A DNA stretch of 13,837 nucleotides from an uncultured Bacteroidales bacterium. GTDB lineage: Bacteria > Bacteroidota > Bacteroidia > Bacteroidales > Paludibacteraceae. Positions 1 to 5,633 of this stretch are shown here, piece by piece. Every line of letters begins with the position of its first letter. The first letter of the stretch is position 1. The notes beneath the pieces were generated by a model. That model was not told the origin of the DNA. It did no database searches and saw only the letters and a list, made by a program, of their open reading frames with translations. The stretch is from contig CAIWIS010000521.1 in NCBI GenBank assembly GCA_903912795.1, positions 1-13,837 on the forward strand, given 5' to 3'. The position numbers and the translations under genes were made by a program.

Positions 1-1
1 T

Positions 2-1579
2 GTTTCGCATGAGTTTCGTACACCTCTTACACTGATACTATCACCGGTTCGTGATATGTTAGAAAGGGGAGTGAAAGAACATAAATGGGTGCAACAACAA
101 CTTGGTTTGATTGAGCGGAATGCCGAACGAATGTTACATTTAGTAAATCAGGCATTAGATTACCGCAAAACAGAGCTTGGAGCTATGCCATTGCATGTAA
201 GACAGTTAGAACTTGAGCCTTTTGTAAAAAAGAGTTTTGAATTATTTACACAGTTGGCTAAAAAGAAAGATACTGAATATGTATTCAATTCAACTGTGAC
301 TGATCAAAAAATATATGTAGATCCAAATTATCTCGAACGGATATTGACAAATCTGTTAAGTAATGCATTTAAATACTCTCCTAAAGGTGGTAAAATAACA
401 CTGAACTTGAGTATCAGTGGTAATAACACTTGTATAGCAGTTGAAGATACCGGTTATGGAATTTCGAAAGAAAAATTTGATCGTATTTTCGACCGATTTT
501 ACCAGGAAGATGATAATACTCAAGGAACTGGTATTGGACTTTCGTTAGTTAAAAATCTGGTTGAAAAGCATCGTGGTAGTATTACTCTCAATAGCGAAGT
601 CAGTAAGGGGTCAAAATTCACAGTTTTACTTCCTACTACGAAAGAATCTTATGAAGAAAGTGAACTTTCGCCAAAAATTGAAAACGAAAATATTGACCAT
701 ATAATCAACAATAATTCTAAAGAAGAAAAAATAACGTACGAAAATCAAGATTCAAGCTTAGAAAATGAAGAGGCAAATGAAAATGTAATTGAAAATGAAG
801 AATATGTTGTAAAAAAGAAAATTATATTGGTAGAGGACGATGATGAGATAAGAAATTATTTAGCAGGTCATCTTTCTGATAAATATACTGTTCTTGAAGC
901 TGAAAACGGAAAGTTAGCGTGGGAGATACTTCAACAGGAAGACGAAATTCAGCTAATTCTTTCCGATTTAATGATGCCCGTTTTGGATGGCCTTACACTT
1001 TGTAAAATGGTAAAACAAAATATTCAGTATTGCCATATTCCGTTTATTCTGTTAACTGCTAAAAACGAAGTAGAGCATCAGCTCAAGGGCTTGAAAGTTG
1101 GAGCAGATGATTATATGGGCAAGCCATTTATTTATTCAATTGTTGAAACAAAAATTAGTAATTTATTCAAACAACATCAACGATTGATACGCAAATATGC
1201 GAATTCTGTTGAAATAAATACGCAGGAACTTGCATCGACGGGTCTGGATGAAGAGTTTTTAAACAAAGCCATTTCAATTATTGAAAAGCACATGGAGAAA
1301 GAAGATTTTTCGGTTGAAGATTTTAGTAGCGAGATGTGCATGAGTCGCTCCGGATTACACCTCAAACTGAAAGCAATCACGGGCGAATCGGCACGAGACT
1401 TTATACGAAGAGTGAAACTCAACCACGCTTGTAAATTGCTCAAAGAAGGTCGACACAACCTTACCGAGATAAGTGAGATGATTGGATTTACTCCCGCCTA
1501 TTTTTCAACAGCATTTAAAAAATATACGGATTGTAAGCCGAGCGAATACATCAAACATTTGCAGAGTAAAGGAGAATAA
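2..1579 (+). CDS. Hybrid two-component system sensor/regulator (HTCS), 3' part
   Basis: Membrane-spanning one-protein signalling system that typically senses oligosaccharides and activates a polysaccharide utilisation locus. The reading frame is open from base 2, so the methionine at 56 is internal; the sensor propeller and membrane segment lie off the left edge. The first codons give an H-box (SHEFRTPLTLI, phospho-accepting His at 8-10). Counting from the Met at 56: N-box around N99/N103, G1 box DTGYG at 131-135, F-box near 144-150, G2 box GTGIG at 157-161. After an acidic, Asn-rich linker (about 195-250) comes a receiver domain with acidic pocket D261/D262, phospho-acceptor D304 (codon 965-967), T334 and K356. 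An AraC-type helix-turn-helix domain fills about 400-500. All key catalytic residues are present, so it looks functional. The two operator-like sites downstream (2107-2132 and 4291-4316) are its likely targets; that link is inference. Confidence 0.95.
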   Translation, partial: VSHEFRTPLTLILSPVRDMLERGVKEHKWVQQQLGLIERNAERMLHLVNQALDYRKTELGAMPLHVRQLELEPFVKKSFELFTQLAKKKDTEYVFNSTVTDQKIYVDPNYLERILTNLLSNAFKYSPKGGKITLNLSISGNNTCIAVEDTGYGISKEKFDRIFDRFYQEDDNTQGTGIGLSLVKNLVEKHRGSITLNSEVSKGSKFTVLLPTTKESYEESELSPKIENENIDHIINNNSKEEKITYENQDSSLENEEANENVIENEEYVVKKKIILVEDDDEIRNYLAGHLSDKYTVLEAENGKLAWEILQQEDEIQLILSDLMMPVLDGLTLCKMVKQNIQYCHIPFILLTAKNEVEHQLKGLKVGADDYMGKPFIYSIVETKISNLFKQHQRLIRKYANSVEINTQELASTGLDEEFLNKAISIIEKHMEKEDFSVEDFSSEMCMSRSGLHLKLKAITGESARDFIRRVKLNHACKLLKEGRHNLTEISEMIGFTPAYFSTAFKKYTDCKPSEYIKHLQSKGE

Positions 1580-1654
1580 AATAGGTAATGATGTGCTGGC
1601 AGATAGTACAAGAATACGTTTATTTCCAGGCAGTTTATAAGTATCAGAATATAC

Positions 1655-1695
1655 AAGCGGTTTCAGTCTATTTGCAGATTGAAACCGCTTTTTTT
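1655..1695 (+). terminator. Rho-independent terminator of the HTCS gene
   Basis: AAGCGGTTTCA (1655-1665) pairs perfectly with TGAAACCGCTT (1680-1690). The stem extends inward by a G-T wobble and three more pairs to about 15 bp around a 6-nt loop (1670-1675), and is followed by a run of seven T (1689-1695). It lies 76 nt after the HTCS stop codon and separates the regulator from the downstream genes. Confidence 0.9.
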
Positions 1696-1886
1696 GCATT
1701 TACTCATGCCATTGAAGGTAAGAAAGCCATTTTCTCCTGAATTTCTCTGGTATTTAATCAGAACTGGTCAACTTAAAGGACCTCTCGACATTCTTTTAAT
1801 CTTCTTCTGATTATGTTGGAATTAAATGTTACGTGTTTGTGTGGCATCCCACTTCGTATTTGATTTATATAAATTCTATAGTAACC

Positions 1887-1930
1887 CCCTTCAATGTCGG
1901 TAATGTAATTCATTGTAAGGGTATTTTTTT
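1887..1930 (+). terminator. Weak terminator-like hairpin with T-run
   Basis: CCCTTCAATG (1887-1896) can pair with CATTG-T-AAGGG (1911-1921), giving two 5-bp helices separated by a bulged T, with a 14-nt loop. It is followed by TA and a run of seven T (1924-1930). No gene lies between this and the terminator at 1655-1695, so what it would terminate is unclear; it may be a chance structure or a remnant. Confidence 0.3.
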
Positions 1931-1935
1931 GATAT

Positions 1936-2006
1936 CTGAAACAAGCCTTTTGTTACGTCGAATACAATTAATTATTCAAAAGCTTGATGACTGAACTATG
2001 TTTCAG
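1936..2006. repeat. Nested inverted repeat, 71 bp
   Basis: Outer arms CTGAAACA (1936-1943) and TGTTTCAG (1999-2006) are perfect inverted copies. Directly inside, AAGCCTTTTG (1943-1952) pairs with CAAAAGCTT (1977-1985) with one bulged C. The two helices could stack into one imperfect stem-loop. It could be a structured RNA, a tiny miniature element or chance in AT-rich DNA; no target-site duplication was identified. Confidence 0.35.
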
Positions 2007-2106
2007 TTTTACAATATGCAAAGGGTGATTTGTTGTTGATACATAATGTTAACTGGTTGAAAAAAACTGGTTTTAATTTTCTCATATCGACATATTGACT
2101 TAAAAT

Positions 2107-2132
2107 TCAACCAGATTGAAAGAAATTTCAAC
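2107..2132. promoter_or_regulatory. Predicted operator upstream of the BNR_4 gene
   Basis: TCAAC (2107-2111), N4, TTGAAA (2116-2121), N4, TTTCAAC (2126-2132). The core is a 6-bp inverted repeat with a 4-nt spacer. The same arrangement occurs ungapped at 4291-4316 (20 of 26 positions identical by eye). Related half-sites lie upstream: CTGGTTGAA at 2053-2061 has its exact reverse complement TTCAACCAG at 2106-2114. The core begins 49 bp before the -7 box at 2165. It is the likely binding site for the AraC-type output domain of the adjacent HTCS; that assignment is inferred. Confidence 0.6.
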
Positions 2133-2143
2133 CCGAACGAAAG

Positions 2144-2167
2144 ATAGATGGTCATGAGACCATCTAT
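2144..2167. repeat. Perfect 10-bp inverted repeat overlapping the -7 box
   Basis: ATAGATGGTC (2144-2153) and GACCATCTAT (2158-2167) are perfect inverted copies around the 4-nt loop ATGA. The right arm runs into the -7 element (2165-2172), so a protein bound here could block or modulate the promoter. It has no counterpart upstream of 4400. Alternatively it is the hairpin of a transcript that starts further upstream. Confidence 0.6.
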
Positions 2168-2172
2168 ATTTG
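2165..2172 (+). promoter_or_regulatory. Predicted Bacteroidota -7 promoter element (BNR_4 gene)
   Basis: TATATTTG matches the TAnnTTTG consensus for the housekeeping sigma factor of Bacteroidota exactly. I see no TTTG or TTG at the -33 position (roughly 2138-2146), as expected for an activator-dependent promoter. Transcription would start near 2178, giving a leader of about 200 nt before the ATG at 2385. Assignment rests on the consensus match and on spacing shared with the promoter at 4348. Confidence 0.5.
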
Positions 2173-2218
2173 TGATTCTACAATAAACAAAATTATTGTA
2201 GAATCAAGTTATTTTTTT
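2173..2218 (+). repeat. Perfect 14-bp hairpin followed by a T-run
   Basis: TGATTCTACAATAA (2173-2186) and TTATTGTAGAATCA (2193-2206) are perfect inverted copies with a 6-nt loop; seven T follow at 2212-2218. It looks like an AT-rich intrinsic terminator. It sits right after the predicted -7 box, so if transcription starts near 2178 most of the hairpin would form the 5' end of the BNR_4 messenger, as a stabiliser or attenuator. Otherwise it terminates transcription coming from upstream. Confidence 0.6.
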
Positions 2219-2384
2219 ATTTTCTACAGTACCTTTTTTATTTCCCCTAAATATAAAAAAAACATCTGTTTCGTCGAAAATTTCACCGTGTTGTTATGTG
2301 TTCATAGCACCATGTTTGTTTTGTTTAATGCAATCTATTTAATGGCGAGTATATAATATTGAATTATCTTTAAAATTATTTATT
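2219..2384 (+). other. Leader region of the BNR_4 gene
   Basis: AT-rich 5' leader. A further imperfect stem can form between 2287-2298 and 2303-2314 (12 positions with one mismatch and wobble pairs, 4-nt loop TGTT). No riboswitch class is recognisable. No Shine-Dalgarno sequence precedes the ATG at 2385, which is common in Bacteroidota. Confidence 0.35.
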
Positions 2385-3926
2385 ATGAGAACAATTAACA
2401 AAAACATCTTTTATTTGGCATTTCTTATTTCTTTAAGTTCAGTTGTTTCTGGGCAAACAATTACTAATTTGGTTACTTTTTGTTCGGGTGGTTCAAAAGG
2501 TAAAGTCGCAATGGCAATAAGTGGGAGTAAGGTTTATACTCTCTATACGAATGCAAAATATTTTGGGGCGATTAGTTGCTACGATCTGGCTACTGGCACG
2601 AGTACTTCATCGGGGGATCTATTTCCAACCATTGGCAAAACGGATGCGAGTCACAATGACGCAGCAATCGCTATTGACGGCAGTGGCTATATTCATGCGT
2701 GGATAGGAATGCATAACACCAAAATGAAGTACTGGCGCTCGAATTCAGCTGGAGATATTAATAATTTCACGGAATATGGATATCAAATGCCGGGATATAA
2801 CGACACCGGTGTCAATGAGAAAAGATATTCTTATCCGGCAGCAGCCACGGCTTCAAACGGTGATGTCTTTGTGATTCTGCGAAGAACTGCGCTAATTTTG
2901 TCGGGCGGGATAGTGAAAGAGGCTCTTACGAATGAGAAGCAGGATCTGTATCGTTGGAACAATCAGGCCCAAAGTTGGTCAGTCGATACCGTTTGTGCGC
3001 AAACCAATAAGAATGCTTACATGAGTAATTTATACGGAGATAGTAATAATAATATTCATATTGTGACAGCCTGGTCGCAGCGTCATTATGGTGCAAATAC
3101 CTTTCAGCGTGGGACTTATTTAAAATACAATAACAGTACCGCTACTTATAGTAAAGCTGATGGGGCTTCAGTTATCGTACCGGCAGGAGTGGATACTAAT
3201 CCGGCAGATGTTTTTTATCCTGGCGAACAACCCTGGAACGATACGATTTGTGAGATTCAGACTCCTATGGTGAAAATTAATGGTCTGGGAAAACCAATTA
3301 TTACGGTCGCCTACAATTCAAATTACAGCCAGAATTATCCAAGCTATAGATTGGATGTGGTGCGTTTCGATGGTACCAGCTGGAACAGGCAACAAAATGT
3401 ATTTAGTGGCATAAAGAACTATGAACGACCTCCTCTTACCTCTTATAACGGGTCGGTAAATATTTATGCCAGAAACACCGCTGCCTATATATTGAAGTCG
3501 ACTGACAATGGAGCGACCGTCCCGACCAATAAACAGCTGACAAGTGGTTCTCAGCCAGTGGAGGCAACTTGCTATAACTCCACAACGGATGTTTATGTAA
3601 CACCCTATAGCCTTTACAAAGTTGTTTTTTCTGCTCCGCGATTAGCTCCGCGATCAACTAAGTTATATGATGTTGTTGCTTCTGCTCAGAATTCTACTGC
3701 TTTTTTGGTATCGTTAAATTCAACCAAAGATATTTTGCAAATTAATAATTCATCTAATTTGCAAGGGAAGAAATATGATTTAGTTATTTACAATATGCTA
3801 GGAAAGCAAGTTTTGCATAGTGAAAAAATAACGCAATCTATTGATGTCTCGAATTTAGCTTTTGGTCACTATTTGCTCGTTGCTGAGTGTGAGGGGAAAA
3901 GAAATGTTGCCAAGTTTACTAAGTAA
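2385..3926 (+). CDS. Secreted BNR_4-type beta-propeller protein with T9SS sorting domain
   Basis: A 513-residue exported protein. Residues 1-23 form a signal peptide ending in VVSG before QTITN. Residues about 35-420 resemble BNR_4 (BNR-repeat-containing) proteins: HND at 90-92 followed by IDGSGYIHAW at 97-106, H110, YSYPA at 148-152, and DSNNNIHIVTAW at 219-230 followed by H234/Y235. Residues about 435-513 are a type IX secretion C-terminal domain, with the typical YDLVIYNMLGKQVL (464-477) and DVSNLAFGHYLL (487-498) segments, so the mature protein should be released or anchored at the cell surface. BNR_4 folds include the ulvan lyase families PL24 and PL25, which cut next to uronic acids, so an extracellular lyase or binding protein for the glycosaminoglycan is plausible. 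The catalytic role is inference; lyase residues cannot be assigned without alignment. It is transcribed as a single gene, with its own operator and terminator. Confidence 0.8.
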   Translation: MRTINKNIFYLAFLISLSSVVSGQTITNLVTFCSGGSKGKVAMAISGSKVYTLYTNAKYFGAISCYDLATGTSTSSGDLFPTIGKTDASHNDAAIAIDGSGYIHAWIGMHNTKMKYWRSNSAGDINNFTEYGYQMPGYNDTGVNEKRYSYPAAATASNGDVFVILRRTALILSGGIVKEALTNEKQDLYRWNNQAQSWSVDTVCAQTNKNAYMSNLYGDSNNNIHIVTAWSQRHYGANTFQRGTYLKYNNSTATYSKADGASVIVPAGVDTNPADVFYPGEQPWNDTICEIQTPMVKINGLGKPIITVAYNSNYSQNYPSYRLDVVRFDGTSWNRQQNVFSGIKNYERPPLTSYNGSVNIYARNTAAYILKSTDNGATVPTNKQLTSGSQPVEATCYNSTTDVYVTPYSLYKVVFSAPRLAPRSTKLYDVVASAQNSTAFLVSLNSTKDILQINNSSNLQGKKYDLVIYNMLGKQVLHSEKITQSIDVSNLAFGHYLLVAECEGKRNVAKFTK

Positions 3927-3983
3927 ATCAAGATTCGCAGTATATTTAGTATAGCTTGTTGAATAAATAGCCATTAAATAGAC

Positions 3984-4032
3984 GAGGGGTGAGTAGATAT
4001 TTGATCAGTTACTCGCCTCTCTTTTCTTTTTT
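3984..4032 (+). terminator. Rho-independent terminator of the BNR_4 gene
   Basis: GAGGGGTGAGTA (3984-3995) pairs with TACTCGCCTCTC (4010-4021) through 12 positions including two G-T wobbles, with a 14-nt loop. It is followed by TTTTCTTTTTT (4022-4032). It lies 57 nt after the stop codon and marks the end of a single-gene unit. Confidence 0.85.
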
Positions 4033-4290
4033 GAATGATGTATCATTTGAATTTATCTGAACAACATTTTTTAATGCATTCATAATTCTTTCTTTTATTC
4101 GTAAATTGAGCTTTAAAAGTTATCTTTACTTCCATTTTTGAGAAGAGGAAAGAGTTTGTTGTTGTAATAAGTGGTTACGTGGATAAATTATGAGGTCACT
4201 GAGATAGTTGGTTGCTATATATTATATTATCCAACAAGAAGTGCAAAAGAAGCGCAAAATGTAGCTTCGTTAGGTGATATTTGAGCTAAA
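4033..4290. other. Intergenic stretch, nothing recognised
   Basis: AT-rich sequence between the BNR_4 terminator and the GH88 operator. I see no open frame of note and no RNA gene. TTGA at 4281-4284 forms a loose dyad with the TCAA that begins the operator at 4291. Confidence 0.6.
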
Positions 4291-4316
4291 TCAACGTGGT
4301 TGAAAGTTTTTTCAAC
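4291..4316. promoter_or_regulatory. Predicted operator upstream of the GH88-led operon
   Basis: TCAAC (4291-4295), N4, TTGAAA (4300-4305), N4, TTTCAAC (4310-4316). The core extends to a perfect 7-bp inverted repeat, GTTGAAA-GTTT-TTTCAAC (4299-4316). It aligns without gaps to the site at 2107-2132, and its core begins 48 bp before the -7 box at 4348, against 49 bp at the other promoter. This shared geometry suggests one activator, probably the HTCS, drives both units. Confidence 0.65.
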
Positions 4317-4347
4317 ACTGGCAAAAGTTTAAAAATACGATTTGACC

Positions 4348-4355
4348 TAATTTTG
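4348..4355 (+). promoter_or_regulatory. Predicted Bacteroidota -7 promoter element (GH88-led operon)
   Basis: TAATTTTG matches TAnnTTTG exactly. The -33 position (about 4320-4328) lacks TTTG or TTG, in keeping with activator dependence. Transcription would start near 4361, leaving a leader of about 40 nt before the ATG at 4400. Confidence 0.6.
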
Positions 4356-4399
4356 CAACACTATAAATTAGAAAGCTGATTATTTAAACAAAAATTACA

Positions 4400-5620
4400 A
4401 TGAAACGTAAAACATTTGCATCTGCATTAGGACTTACTTTATTCCTGTCGTCATTTGCTCCGGTTTCTGCAAAGAACTTGACAATATGGTCACAAAAAGC
4501 TATCGACCGTGCAAAATTTCAACTAACAGCAATGGCAAAAACTACCGATAAACAAAATCTGGATAGTGCTGTATTTCCAAGAACCGTTAAAGATAATAAA
4601 ATTAAGTTTGTAGGTATTTACGACTGGACTAGCGGCTTTTTCCCCGGCTCGTTATGGTATGCCTACGAACTAACTGGCGATAAGGCGCTGGCCAAAGAAG
4701 CTCGAAAACTCACTACAAAGCTTTCGCCACTTCAGTATTACAAAGGCATACACGATGTGGGTTTTATGATGTTTTGCAGTTATGGCAATGCCATTCGGCT
4801 TGCATCTGCCAAGGGGGACACAGAGGTATTGGTTAATACCGCTAAAAGTTTGACTTCGCGCTTTAATCCTAAGGTGGGTCTCATAAAATCGTGGGATCAT
4901 GAACCAGCTTGGAAATTCCCAGTTATTATCGACAATATGATGAATCTTGAATTGCTTTTTGAAGCAAGCAAGATGACTGGCGACAATAGTTATAAAAACA
5001 TTGCTATCATTCATGCCGATAATACCATGAAAAATCATTTTCGCCCCGATATGAGCACTTATCATTTGGTCAGTTATGACCCCGAAACTGGTGAAGTATT
5101 AACCAAAGAAACGCATCAGGGATATTCCAACAGTAGTGCATGGGCACGCGGTCAGGCATGGGGATTGTATGGTTACACGGTTTGTTACCGCTACACTAAC
5201 GATAAAAAATACCTCGAATGGGCGGAGAAAATTGCCAATTACATTATTGCCAATGTGAAAACCGAGGACAAAATTCCTTATTGGGATTACAACGCACCAA
5301 AAATTCCAAATGAACCACGCGATGCGTCTGCTGCTGCAGTTACTGCATCTGCATTATTAGAACTTAGTCAGAAAAGTGCTAGTGGAGCTAAGTATTTCAG
5401 CTATGCCGAAAAAATTCTCAAAAGTCTTTCGAGTGATAAATACTTGGCAAAGAAAGGCGAAAATAATGACTTTATTCTGATGCATTCTGTTGGTTCTTTT
5501 CCACACAATTCAGAAGTGGATGTACCCCTGAATTATGCCGATTATTATTATATGGAAGGGCTGAAAAAGTATACTGATATAATTAAACTGAATAAAACCA
5601 AGTTGTCTACTAACAAATAA
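4400..5620 (+). CDS. GH88 unsaturated glucuronyl hydrolase
   Basis: A 406-residue enzyme that releases the 4,5-unsaturated uronic acid from the non-reducing end of disaccharides made by polysaccharide lyases, by hydration of the vinyl ether bond. Residues 1-24 are a signal peptide (cleavage after VSA), so it should act in the periplasm. The rest is a single (alpha/alpha)6-barrel. The two expected acidic residues are seen as D119 in HDVGFMMF (118-125) and D178 in DNMMNLELLF (178-187), matching the Asp pair of characterised GH88 enzymes. Further conserved segments are THQGYSNSSAWARGQAW (238-254) and YYYMEGL near the C-terminus. It is first in the operon, 13 nt before the PL12 lyase whose products it would process. 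GH105 is the main alternative family, but the motifs and the heparinase neighbour favour GH88. Confidence 0.93.
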   Translation: MKRKTFASALGLTLFLSSFAPVSAKNLTIWSQKAIDRAKFQLTAMAKTTDKQNLDSAVFPRTVKDNKIKFVGIYDWTSGFFPGSLWYAYELTGDKALAKEARKLTTKLSPLQYYKGIHDVGFMMFCSYGNAIRLASAKGDTEVLVNTAKSLTSRFNPKVGLIKSWDHEPAWKFPVIIDNMMNLELLFEASKMTGDNSYKNIAIIHADNTMKNHFRPDMSTYHLVSYDPETGEVLTKETHQGYSNSSAWARGQAWGLYGYTVCYRYTNDKKYLEWAEKIANYIIANVKTEDKIPYWDYNAPKIPNEPRDASAAAVTASALLELSQKSASGAKYFSYAEKILKSLSSDKYLAKKGENNDFILMHSVGSFPHNSEVDVPLNYADYYYMEGLKKYTDIIKLNKTKLSTNK

Positions 5621-5633
5621 AAAAAAAATACAG

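Larger units (their letters stand above)
1696..2104. other. Intergenic stretch without a recognisable gene
   Basis: About 410 bases between the HTCS terminator and the operator region. The longest start-to-stop frame I followed on the + strand is 34 codons (1706-1810); its product is not recognisable and nothing supports it as a gene. I see no tRNA or rRNA and no insertion-sequence ends. The stretch does contain a weak terminator-like hairpin (1887-1930), a nested inverted repeat (1936-2006) and, near its end, the direct repeat AACTGGTT at 2051-2058 and 2065-2072. It could be regulatory leader DNA or the remains of a lost gene; I cannot tell which. Confidence 0.6.

Noticed and set aside
1706..1810. 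34-codon open frame just after the HTCS terminator
   Set aside because: No recognisable product, no supporting promoter or neighbour; length is within chance for this composition.
4670..5065. 131-codon open frame on the minus strand inside the GH88 gene
   Set aside because: Shadow of a well-supported gene; the product has no recognisable motif and no promoter or signal. The minus-strand frames at 10613-10942 and 13245-13541 are dismissed for the same reason.
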